Assembly: GCA_038400315.1 (NCBI GenBank)
Contig: CP151667.1
Coordinates: 2,305,174 to 2,369,173, forward strand
Source: Isosphaeraceae bacterium EP7
Lineage (GTDB): Bacteria > Planctomycetota > Planctomycetia > Isosphaerales > Isosphaeraceae
Reading direction: 5' to 3'
Length of the DNA: 64,000 bases
Each line of letters starts with the position of its first letter. The stretch's first letter is position 1. Under the pieces are notes generated by a model. The model was not told where the DNA came from, made no database searches, and saw only the letters and a program-made list of their open reading frames with translations. A program made the position numbers and the translations under genes. Positions 1 through 7,803 of the stretch are shown here, one piece after another.

Positions 1-170
1 ACGATCTCGCCGGGTTCGACCTCGAGCGCCACGTCGATCAGCGCCCGCGTCTTGTTCTCGCCCTGGCCGAACCAGTACGAGACCTTGTCGGCCCGCACCG
101 CCGGCTCGACCTCGCCCAGGTCGATGGGCCGGTAGTTGGTCGCCGACTTGAATGCTTCGACCGCGGACAT
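1..170 (-). CDS. ABC transporter ATP-binding protein, DevA/LolD-like (N-terminal part, cut by window edge)
   Basis: The reverse strand from an ATG at 168-170 encodes about 56 residues beginning MSAVEAFKSATNYRPIDL and reaching LEVEPGEIV, the strand that normally precedes the Walker A loop in ABC ATPases. The Walker A motif itself lies outside the window. A GAGG stretch sits about 8 nt before the ATG. The gene follows the permease at 196-1413 by 25 nt, on the same strand, so it is inferred to be the energising subunit of the adaptor/permease set at 196-3810. It may also serve the permease at 4810-6093, which has no ATPase beside it. The family call rests on the fragment plus its neighbours. Confidence 0.8.
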   Translation of the reverse strand, partial: MSAVEAFKSATNYRPIDLGEVEPAVRADKVSYWFGQGENKTRALIDVALEVEPGEI

Positions 171-195
171 GGGCATTCCTCGATAATTCAAGGGC

Positions 196-1413
196 TCAGG
201 CGTACAGATCGGCCGGGTCGACGGAGGTCAGACGGCGGCCGGCGAGCCCGCCCGAGACCAGGCACATGGCCACGGTCAGGCCGAAGATCAGGGCCGAGTC
301 GAAGGGCTTCAGTCGCATATTCAGACCGGTCTGGCGCTCCAGCCAGACGAACAGGACGGCCGCGGTCGCCAGGGCCGTCGCGTAGCCCATCAGGGCCAGA
401 TACCACGCCTCGGCCAGGATCGTCCGCATCAACTGACGGTTGCTATATCCCATCGCCTTCAGGGTGGCGAACTCGGGCAGGTGGTCATCGATGTCCGAGG
501 AGAGCACCTGGTAGCAGATCGCCAGGCCGACGACGAAGCCCATCACCACGCCGATATCGAAGACGATGCCGACCGGCGTCACCTTCTCCCAGAACGCCTG
601 CTCCTTATGCATCAGGGCGGCGCGGGTCAGCACGATCACGTCGGCGGGAAGGCGTTCGGCCACCGCACGGCGGACCAATTCGGCGTTGGCGCCGGAGTCG
701 AGCCTGATCACGCCGACGTCGACACGATCGCCGGCGGGAGACGCACCTCGGCGGGCTGGGTAGGTGTCCAGGAAGTTGCGGGCGCTCATCACCAGTGTGC
801 CGTTGCTCTTGAAGTCGGTTCCGAGGTCGAAGGTCCCGCCGACGCGGAATTTGCGGCCCGAGACCTCCGATTCGACCCCCTCGGCGAACTTGCCGTAGAT
901 CTCTGACTTGGACCTGACGTCGGCCAGTACCACGCCGGTTTGCCTGAGCTGGTCGACCTTGCCTCGCACGCCTTCCAGGTCGAAGAGGTCGTCTCGGGGG
1001 TCGAACGCCAGCACCCTGATCCGGCGGGTCAGGCCGCTCGCCGGGTTACGCCAGCGGGTCTCGTGGTCGTCGCTGAAGAAGAAGGGGCGAGCCGAGGCCA
1101 CTCCGGGCACCGATTCAACGAGGTCGAGCCTCTGCCTGGGGAAGCTCAGTGGCTCGGGCAGCACGTAGCGGTTCCGGTTCGTCACCATCAGCTGGCCATC
1201 GAGGTGCGACGCCACGGCGACCATGTTGTCCAGCAACGCGTTGCGAAACCCGTTCTGCACGAGCATCAAGATCACCGCGAACGTCGCCCCGCCCACCGAG
1301 GCCAGCAGGCGCATCTTCCCCTCGGTCAAGTTCCGCCAGGCCAGCGGGACGATGAGGCGGCTTGCAGAGCGGGGTCGTCCGTTCGGTTGTGGATGCGTCG
1401 AGGCGATGGACAT
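196..1413 (-). CDS. DevC-like ABC transporter permease (MacB_PCD/FtsX family)
   Basis: This 405-residue integral membrane protein has the DevC layout: a cytoplasmic N-terminus, a first membrane helix (about residues 33-53, LLASVGGATFAVILMLVQNG), a large extracytoplasmic domain, and three C-terminal helices of the FtsX core, including the segment ATLKAMGYSNRQL that couples to the ATPase. DevC proteins work with an HlyD-type adaptor (DevB) and an ATPase (DevA) to drive TolC-dependent export of glycolipids or other amphiphiles. It is the second of two tandem paralogues; the other is at 1443-2717. The substrate is unknown. The two permeases could form a heterodimer, which is inference from their pairing. 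Confidence 0.88.
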   Translation of the reverse strand: MSIASTHPQPNGRPRSASRLIVPLAWRNLTEGKMRLLASVGGATFAVILMLVQNGFRNALLDNMVAVASHLDGQLMVTNRNRYVLPEPLSFPRQRLDLVESVPGVASARPFFFSDDHETRWRNPASGLTRRIRVLAFDPRDDLFDLEGVRGKVDQLRQTGVVLADVRSKSEIYGKFAEGVESEVSGRKFRVGGTFDLGTDFKSNGTLVMSARNFLDTYPARRGASPAGDRVDVGVIRLDSGANAELVRRAVAERLPADVIVLTRAALMHKEQAFWEKVTPVGIVFDIGVVMGFVVGLAICYQVLSSDIDDHLPEFATLKAMGYSNRQLMRTILAEAWYLALMGYATALATAAVLFVWLERQTGLNMRLKPFDSALIFGLTVAMCLVSGGLAGRRLTSVDPADLYA

Positions 1414-1442
1414 CGTCTGGCGGAATCTCCTCGTGAAGCCGT

Positions 1443-2717
1443 TCAGTACAGGTCAGCCGGGTCGGCGCCCCGCAGCCGGTTCATGGTCAGCAGGCCCGAG
1501 ACGAAGCCGATGCCCAGGGTGAGCGCGAAGACCAGGGCCAGGTTCGACGCCGTCATCACCATCGGGATCCCCGCGAGCGCCTCGGTGGCCCGGTACAGGG
1601 CGTAGCTCGCAGCGACCGCGGGGAGGTAGGCGAGGACCCCGTAGATGATCGCCTGGATCAGCACCACACGCACGAGATACGAATTGGCATATCCGAGTGC
1701 CTTGAGGGTGGCGTACTCGGAGAGGTGGTCGCGGATATCGGCCGAGAGCACCTGATAGATCACCGCCGCGGCCACAAGCAACGCGATTAGCACGCCGAAG
1801 CCGAAGATGCGCCCCGTGGCCGTCTGGTTGACCCAGAAGTCTTCCTCCTGTTCATAAAGCTCGGCGCGCGTCAGGGCCCGGACGTCGGCGGGCAGGCGGG
1901 CGTTGAGCCGCGACGCGACTCGGGCGGAATCGGCCCCCCCGGCCAGCTTGACGAGTCCGAAACTGACGGCCACCTCGGGTGAGGAGAGGCCGAAGTTGCG
2001 GGCGAAATTCACCGCCGAGCAGAGCACCGCCGCATCGGCGCCGAAACTCCGAGTCAGCGTGAATCCGCCGGCAAGGATCGCCCGACGTTGGCCCACTTCC
2101 CAGCCGTCAAACTCGTCGCGCTGGTCCCAGCCGAAGTCGGGGTTCGACCGCTCGTTGAGGAGCAGCCTGTTGTCCAGCCGTAGCAGCCCCTCGGCCGCCT
2201 CGATCTGCGCCCGGATCGGGTTGCGAAACGGGTGGGCGTCGAGTTCTGCCCCCAACACGAGCAACTCTCGACGCTGAAGCGGGCGCGGGCGCTTCCGGCC
2301 CAGCCACCAGCGTTCGATCGCCGAGAGGTCCTCGCCGGCGTGGTCGTCGAGATTGTCGAGCGGGTAGGGGGGGCATCGCCAGAAGTTCATCCGGGCGTAC
2401 AGGGGGCGGGCCCACTCGACCTGATCGGCGCCGGCGGCCAACCGCAGGCGTTCGCGGGGGAACTGGCCGGGGTCGTAGAACTGCTCGAAGTCGGACGAGA
2501 CCAGGGCCAGATCGAAGTTGAGCTGGTCATAGTTCACCGCCGCGGTGAACCGGACCGCCTCCAGGAATCCGAGCTGGAGCAGCACCAAGACGGTGGCCAA
2601 CGACGTGCCGACGATCGCGACGATCGACCGCTTGCCCCCGTGCAAGATATTGCGGAGGGCGAGCGATGGCCGGCGTGTCCAGAGGCTCGGTCGAGGGTCG
2701 GCGCGGGTCATCGGCAC
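1443..2717 (-). CDS. DevC-like ABC transporter permease (tandem paralogue)
   Basis: A 424-residue protein with the same architecture as its downstream neighbour: an N-terminal helix after SLALRNILHGGKRSIVAIVG, a long periplasmic domain (about residues 60-290), then the FtsX-type helices with the coupling segment ATLKALGYANSYL. Both paralogues end in nearly the same motif (DPADLY), which supports a duplication. It starts 4 nt after the stop of the adaptor gene at 2722-3810, so the two are probably translated together. The periplasmic domains of the paralogues have clearly diverged, as expected for subunits specialised within one complex. The export substrate cannot be read from the sequence. 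Confidence 0.88.
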   Translation of the reverse strand: MPMTRADPRPSLWTRRPSLALRNILHGGKRSIVAIVGTSLATVLVLLQLGFLEAVRFTAAVNYDQLNFDLALVSSDFEQFYDPGQFPRERLRLAAGADQVEWARPLYARMNFWRCPPYPLDNLDDHAGEDLSAIERWWLGRKRPRPLQRRELLVLGAELDAHPFRNPIRAQIEAAEGLLRLDNRLLLNERSNPDFGWDQRDEFDGWEVGQRRAILAGGFTLTRSFGADAAVLCSAVNFARNFGLSSPEVAVSFGLVKLAGGADSARVASRLNARLPADVRALTRAELYEQEEDFWVNQTATGRIFGFGVLIALLVAAAVIYQVLSADIRDHLSEYATLKALGYANSYLVRVVLIQAIIYGVLAYLPAVAASYALYRATEALAGIPMVMTASNLALVFALTLGIGFVSGLLTMNRLRGADPADLY

Positions 2718-2721
2718 CGCC

Positions 2722-3810
2722 TCAATGCGACCGCGCCGGACGCGGGTTGATGATCGTCTCGACCTGCATGCCCACCAGGTCGGCCGCCGCCTTGGCGTCG
2801 TCCAGCTTGATGACGACCGGCACGATCCGCAGGTCTTGCTGCGCCCTGGGATCCACGCTCACCAGCCTGTTCCGGCCGACGACCAGGCCCACCTGGCTCA
2901 CCTTGCCGGGCAGCACCTTGCCGAGCACGTTCACCGTCGCTGCGTCGCCCACGCGGATCGAGGGGAGGTCGGCTTGGTCGACCTCGGCGCTGGCGACCAT
3001 CGCGGTGGTGTCGCCGAAAAGGAGTAGCGGCCCAGATCCGACCTCGCCGGCATGCACCAGCAGGTCGAGCACACGACCGGCCCCGGGGGCCTTGACGATG
3101 CACTGCTCCAGGTTCGCGCGGGCGAGGTCAACCTGCGCCTTGATCGCCTGGTTCGCGGGAGAATCCTCGGCCAGGGCCCTATCTTCGAGGGCACGCTTGC
3201 GGTCGAGAAATTCCAGCTCGGAGTCGAACGCCCCCTTCTCGGACTGGGCGCGATAGACCTCGGCCGCGACCTTCGACAGGTCGGCATCCAGTTGCGACTT
3301 GTTGGGCACGGGCTCACCCTCGGCCGGTTTGGTCGCGACCTCTGCGCCGACCCGTGCCTTGCGAAGGTTGTTCAGGAGCAGATTCTGGCCTTCCGCAAGC
3401 TGTTTCAGGCCATCCACCTTGGCTTGCTTCGTCTTGTCGAACGCCTCGCGCTCGAGTTTCAGGCTCTCCCGCTTCAGGTTGAGCGCGTCGATGGCCTGGC
3501 GTTGCTGGGTCTCGGCGAGCGCGAGCTGGGCCGTCGCGGCGTCGAAGCCTTCGAGGTGGGCCAGCGGGGCTCCGGCCTCAACGCGTTCGCCCTGCTTGAC
3601 GAGGATCGCCAGCACGCGCTGGCCGGGTCGCGAGCCGACGAGGATCAGGCCCGTCTCGGGCTCAAGCCGCGCCAAGGCGTGCGACTCGTCTCGAGGTGCC
3701 GCGGCGGTTGGGGTTTGCCCCGCGACGGGACGACCTGACAGCGACAGGATCGCCGCTGCGAGGATGGGAATGGTCGCGGCTCGGATCGGGCGACGGACAT
3801 CCTCTCGCAC
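2722..3810 (-). CDS. HlyD/DevB-like periplasmic adaptor protein
   Basis: This 362-residue protein begins at a GTG (3808-3810) with a GGAGG about 8 nt upstream; no in-frame ATG lies nearby. A signal sequence (RAATIPILAAAILSLSG) is followed by a lipoyl-like half-motif (RVEAGAPLAHLEGF), a long coiled-coil hairpin (about residues 90-235, rich in Ala, Gln and Lys) and the second lipoyl half (VKAPGAGRVLDLLVHAGE), then a beta-barrel region. This is the membrane-fusion-protein layout that links an inner-membrane permease to an outer-membrane TolC channel. It lies directly upstream of the two DevC permeases. The signal sequence looks cleavable, unlike the anchored adaptor at 6148-7803. Confidence 0.87.
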   Translation of the reverse strand: MREDVRRPIRAATIPILAAAILSLSGRPVAGQTPTAAAPRDESHALARLEPETGLILVGSRPGQRVLAILVKQGERVEAGAPLAHLEGFDAATAQLALAETQQRQAIDALNLKRESLKLEREAFDKTKQAKVDGLKQLAEGQNLLLNNLRKARVGAEVATKPAEGEPVPNKSQLDADLSKVAAEVYRAQSEKGAFDSELEFLDRKRALEDRALAEDSPANQAIKAQVDLARANLEQCIVKAPGAGRVLDLLVHAGEVGSGPLLLFGDTTAMVASAEVDQADLPSIRVGDAATVNVLGKVLPGKVSQVGLVVGRNRLVSVDPRAQQDLRIVPVVIKLDDAKAAADLVGMQVETIINPRPARSH

Positions 3811-3936
3811 AGAGACAGCCTCCGTGGGCCGGGGCGCGCGGTGCCCCGACGGTCGATCCGATGGGAGGGAGGGACTCCCCCTCCCTCAGCGGGACGTTTC
3901 CAGGATCACACCGCAATGCATGCGGCGTGCCGGAGA

Positions 3937-4698
3937 TCAGGGAAGCTCTCGCACCTTGAGGCCGCGGAACTCGACGGGCGAGCCCTCGGCTTCCAGGCAA
4001 AGATAACCCTTGCTCGGCGTGCAGCCAGTACCACCCGAGACCTCGCGGCCGTTGACCCAGAGGCGGATCTCGCCGTTGATCCCGCGCACGTAGTAGTGGT
4101 TCCACTCGGGCGTGCCGCGGCTCAGCTTCTGGGTGGGGAAGCTGCGCGAGCCGTCGGGCGAGGTCGGGGGGAAGGGGGTCATCTTCGAGGTGCCGACCGG
4201 GAACACATCCCCGTTCGTGCTGAACCAGTCGCCCACCTTGCCGGTGCTCTTCAGGTACTGATCGGCGTATCCGTGGTCGAGAATCTGGACCTCGATGCCG
4301 CCGCGGGGCAGGGTGCCCGGCTTGATGCCCTTGAGGGCCTCCTCAGGGGCCCAGACGAAGACGCCCGAGTTGCCGCCCGGCTTGAGGTGCCGCCACTCGG
4401 CCACCAGTTCGAAGTTGCCGTAGGGCTTGGCCGTGCGGATCACGCCGACGGGCAGGCCGGTGCTGTGGATCACGCCATCCTTGAAGGTCCAGGTCCCCGG
4501 CTCGTCGTTGACCCGGGCGAAGTCGGCCTCGGTCAGAGCCTTCCAGCCCGGCCCCTGACCGTCGAGGATCGCGTGCGGGCCCTCATTTCCCTTGGCCGCG
4601 GCCTTGGGCTCGTCGGCCGACCGGGCGGTGAGGGCCAGCGGGATGAGACCCGCGACGCCAACCAGCAATGTCCATCTCAGCACGGTGGAGGCTCGCAT
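3937..4698 (-). CDS. Secreted DUF1080 (3-keto-disaccharide hydrolase-like) protein
   Basis: A 253-residue exported protein. A signal peptide (STVLRWTLLVGVAGLIPLALT) is followed by one concanavalin-like DUF1080 domain spanning most of the chain, with typical blocks such as GNSGVFVW (about residues 128-135) and the C-terminal strand EFRGLKVRELP. The family is greatly expanded in planctomycetes; some members hydrolyse 3-keto-glycosides and others are thought to bind carbohydrate. It sits between two export systems on the same strand, with gaps of 111-126 nt on each side, so operon membership is uncertain. No direct functional link to the transporters is visible. Confidence 0.88.
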   Translation of the reverse strand: MRASTVLRWTLLVGVAGLIPLALTARSADEPKAAAKGNEGPHAILDGQGPGWKALTEADFARVNDEPGTWTFKDGVIHSTGLPVGVIRTAKPYGNFELVAEWRHLKPGGNSGVFVWAPEEALKGIKPGTLPRGGIEVQILDHGYADQYLKSTGKVGDWFSTNGDVFPVGTSKMTPFPPTSPDGSRSFPTQKLSRGTPEWNHYYVRGINGEIRLWVNGREVSGGTGCTPSKGYLCLEAEGSPVEFRGLKVRELP

Positions 4699-4809
4699 CG
4701 GCGTCGCTCGCTACTCGAATGGGGCCAAGGGGGCAGGGCCGCCGAGAGAGTCGGCGACCGGCGCGGCCCCATGGTAAGGCGCACGACCGGCCGACGCAAA
4801 CGCCCCGCG

Positions 4810-6093
4810 TCATTCGCTGCGCAGCGCATCGACCGGGTCCATCATCGCGGCCCGCCGCGCCGGGTAGACGCCGAAGGCCACGCCGATGATGAGCGCGATG
4901 AAGAAGGCGATGATCGGCGAGTACGGCTGGATCACCACCGGAAGCCCCGAGAACTGCGAGACCACCGGCGGCGCGATCAGGCCGAGCACCACGCCGATCA
5001 GGCCCCCCGTGCCCGAGAGCACGGCCGTCTCGATGAGGAACTGGAGGATGATGTCCTTCCGCTTGGCCCCCAGCGCCCGGCGGATGCCGATCTCGCGGGT
5101 GCGCTCCGTCACCGTCGCCAGCATGATGTTCATGATGCCGATCCCGCCGACCAGCAGCGAGATGCTGGCGATCGACCCGAGCACCATGTTGAAGATGCGC
5201 TTGGTGGCCTCGGCCTTCTCCAGCAGTTCCAGCGGGACGGTCACGGCGTAGTCGGTCCGGGTGTGGAACTGCTTGAGGAGGCTCTTGATCGCCTCGTCGG
5301 TGCGCTTGACGTTCTCCATCGCATCCACGGTCACGGTGATCTGGCTCATGGCGATCTTCTCGAACGTGAGCGTCCCCTGCTTGGTGTTGGAGAGGATCTC
5401 GCCGAAGCGGGCCAGGTCGGTGGGCAGGGGTATGTACACGTCCTGATTGAAGTCCTGCGCCGCCAGGCTGCTGCCGCTGCCCGCCGAGGATGCCTTGGGC
5501 GCCGCCACGCCGATGACCTTGAAGTACTGGCCGTCGTCGATCCGGATCGACTTGCCCACCGGGCTGCCGAACGGGAAGAGCTTCTCGGCGACCTCAGCCC
5601 CCAGCACGGCCACGTTGGCATATCGGGCCATGTCCAGGTCTTCGAAGAACCGCCCTTGCGCGACGGAGTGGTTCGACATCCGCATGAAGTCGGGGTTCAC
5701 TCCGACGAGCCGGATGTCCATGTCCTTGTCCAGGTAGCGGGCATTGCGGCGGAACTCCCGCAGCGGGGCGGCCGTCAGGACGGTCGGGATGGTGGCGATG
5801 ATCCGGTCGTAGTCCTTCTGGGTCAGCCCATAGGCGAAGACCAGACTCTCGTTGCTCTGCCGCTTGGCCGACGCGTTCTCGTCGTCGGGCTTGCGCGAGC
5901 GGATGATGAGGTTCGTCGCCCCCAGGTCGGCGATTTGCCGCTGCGCCTCGAGGCTGGCCCCCTCGGCGATGGCGAGCATCGCGACCACCGACGAGACGCC
6001 GAAGATCAGGCCGAGCACGGTCAGCAGCGACCTGAGCTTGTAGAGCATCAGGTTGCGCAAGGCCAGCTTGATGGCATTGAGCGTGCGATTCAT
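4810..6093 (-). CDS. MacB-like ABC transporter permease (no fused ATPase)
   Basis: This 427-residue permease starts with the characteristic block LALRNLMLYKLRSLLTVLG, followed by the first helix, a MacB periplasmic core domain (about residues 45-270) and the FtsX helices containing the coupling motif TERTREIGIRRALGAKRKDI. It corresponds to the membrane half of MacB only, because no nucleotide-binding domain precedes it. A GAGG lies about 6 nt before the ATG. It is 54 nt downstream of the HlyD gene and is inferred to work with that adaptor and the TolC-like protein. The only ATPase in view is at 1-170, beyond the second export system. Confidence 0.92.
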   Translation of the reverse strand: MNRTLNAIKLALRNLMLYKLRSLLTVLGLIFGVSSVVAMLAIAEGASLEAQRQIADLGATNLIIRSRKPDDENASAKRQSNESLVFAYGLTQKDYDRIIATIPTVLTAAPLREFRRNARYLDKDMDIRLVGVNPDFMRMSNHSVAQGRFFEDLDMARYANVAVLGAEVAEKLFPFGSPVGKSIRIDDGQYFKVIGVAAPKASSAGSGSSLAAQDFNQDVYIPLPTDLARFGEILSNTKQGTLTFEKIAMSQITVTVDAMENVKRTDEAIKSLLKQFHTRTDYAVTVPLELLEKAEATKRIFNMVLGSIASISLLVGGIGIMNIMLATVTERTREIGIRRALGAKRKDIILQFLIETAVLSGTGGLIGVVLGLIAPPVVSQFSGLPVVIQPYSPIIAFFIALIIGVAFGVYPARRAAMMDPVDALRSE

Positions 6094-6147
6094 GGCGGGC
6101 CTCGGTCCCCGTTGCGGAGTCTGCGGCGGCGTCGTCGTTGACGCGGT

Positions 6148-7803
6148 TCAGGGGCCTTTGGTCGCGGGCTTGGCCGGCTCGGGCTTGTCCAGGGGCGTCC
6201 GGTCATCTTCCTTGAAGTAGACCGCCGAGCGGGTGCGGGCGTCGAGCGTGACGACCTCGCCGACGTCGAGTCCGCTGAGAATCTCGACGAATTTCTCGTC
6301 GGTCTCGCCCACCTTGACCGGCTTGGGCAAGAAGGCGCCGTCCTTCTCGACGAAGGCGTAGAAGGCCCCTTTGCGCTCGGCGATGGCCTGGATGGGGACC
6401 TGCAACACGTCGCGCATCTCCTGGACCAGGATGACGACCTCGGCCGACATGCCGGGCTTCAGGCTGGAGTCGGGCGGGGTGTTCTGGACGTCGACGACGG
6501 TGCTGTATTCCTTCACGCCGCCGTTCATCCAGCCGCGGTTGGAGTCGGCCAGGTTGGAGACGGTCTTGACGATGCCGATGAGTTCCAGGTTGGGGAAGGC
6601 GTCGACCCGGATCGTGGCCTTCTGGTCGGCCTTGATCTTCTTGATCATCGACTCGTGAATATTCACCTTCACCTGCATCCGGGTGAGGTCGGGGATGCTG
6701 AAGATCTTCTGCCTCGAGTAGACGGTGGCCCCCTCGCGGATCTGGCGGCTGGAGTCGTAATAGGCCTCGTTGGCGTAGGCGAGGATGCCGGTCTGGCCGG
6801 CCTTGATCTCGGTCTTGGCCTTCTGCTTGAGGAACTCCTGGAGCTGCTGCTCCTCGATCTCGTGGGTGCCGACGGCGGAGACCACCTCGCTGTCGGCCTT
6901 GGCCACCTTGGCCTTGCCCTGGGCGGCGGCCTTGTCGACGGCCTTCTGCGCCATCTGCACCTTGGAGGCGTTCTCGACCATGTTCTTCTCTTTTTCGTAG
7001 GTCTTCTTGACCGTGTAGCGCCTCTCCTCGGACGACTTCATGAACTTGTATTGTTCGAGGGAGTTCTCAAGGGGGCGGAGCTGCTGGGGGCTCTTGAAGC
7101 CCTTCTTGACGAGCCCCTGCATCTTGTCCAGCTCGTCGCTCGTCTTCTCCACGTCCTTGGTGGCGAGCTTGATCTTGGACTGGGCCTCGTCGAGGTCGGC
7201 GGGGTTGGTCCCCTCCTCGAACAGGATGCGGGTCAGCTCGGCGACCTTCAGGTCGCCTTTGGCCTTCACCTCCTCGCTCTCGGCGTCGTTCCTGGCGATC
7301 TCAAGCTCTTGCTTGCTCGTCTCGATCTTGGACTTGGCCTGCTTCGACTTGATCTGCTGCTGGGCGATGCTCTTGTCGATCTCCGAGGAGTCGAACCGGC
7401 AGACGACCTGCCCCTTCTCGACGCGCGAGCCCTCGGCGACCAGTTCGATGATCTTGTTCTGGTAGCCGTTGAGCTCGCAGGTGCCGTCGACGGTGACGGT
7501 GCTCTCGAGGTTCCCCCGCTCGTTGACCGCAACGCGCAGGGTGGCGCGGCGGACGACGGCGGTGAGCGGGCGATCGACCACCTTGCCGCTGCCCAGGATC
7601 CGGTCGCGGCCCAGGTAGGCGGCCGAGGCGACCCCCGCGACGCCGAGCAGCAGCGCCAGGACCTTGCCGCTACCCAGGATTCGCCGGTACAGACGGCGGG
7701 GCTTCGGGCTCGCCGTAGGTACCGCGGACGGGGTCGACGGCGGGGCCAGAACCTTCAGCTCCTCGAGTGCCACGGGGGAATCCGGCGGTTCCGCTGAATT
7801 CAT
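6148..7803 (-). CDS. HlyD/MacA-type membrane-fusion adaptor
   Basis: From an ATG at 7801-7803 with GGAG about 9 nt upstream, the product is 551 residues. It has a Pro/Ser-rich cytoplasmic N-terminus, one membrane helix (VLALLLGVAGVASAAYLG, about residues 38-55), a biotinyl-lipoyl half, a very long Lys/Gln/Glu-rich coiled-coil hairpin (about residues 130-330) and the second lipoyl and barrel domains. The anchored N-terminus and C-terminal barrel resemble MacA. The first 134 nt overlap the 3' end of the TolC-like gene in another frame, an unusually long overlap. An upstream ATG at 7842 would lengthen it further but has no good ribosome-binding site. It should pair with the permease at 4810-6093. 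Confidence 0.88.
   Translation of the reverse strand: MNSAEPPDSPVALEELKVLAPPSTPSAVPTASPKPRRLYRRILGSGKVLALLLGVAGVASAAYLGRDRILGSGKVVDRPLTAVVRRATLRVAVNERGNLESTVTVDGTCELNGYQNKIIELVAEGSRVEKGQVVCRFDSSEIDKSIAQQQIKSKQAKSKIETSKQELEIARNDAESEEVKAKGDLKVAELTRILFEEGTNPADLDEAQSKIKLATKDVEKTSDELDKMQGLVKKGFKSPQQLRPLENSLEQYKFMKSSEERRYTVKKTYEKEKNMVENASKVQMAQKAVDKAAAQGKAKVAKADSEVVSAVGTHEIEEQQLQEFLKQKAKTEIKAGQTGILAYANEAYYDSSRQIREGATVYSRQKIFSIPDLTRMQVKVNIHESMIKKIKADQKATIRVDAFPNLELIGIVKTVSNLADSNRGWMNGGVKEYSTVVDVQNTPPDSSLKPGMSAEVVILVQEMRDVLQVPIQAIAERKGAFYAFVEKDGAFLPKPVKVGETDEKFVEILSGLDVGEVVTLDARTRSAVYFKEDDRTPLDKPEPAKPATKGP

Noticed and set aside
3841-6141. Plus-strand open frame of 766 codons
   Set aside because: It is antisense to the DUF1080 and MacB-like permease genes, and its His/Arg/Asp/Gly-rich composition is what GC-rich third positions produce on the opposite strand. 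No domain is recognisable.
6655-7797. Plus-strand Leu/Gly-rich frame of 380 codons that looks membrane-like
   Set aside because: It is the complement of the Lys/Gln/Glu coiled coil of the HlyD gene. Leucine richness comes from reversed Lys/Gln codons.
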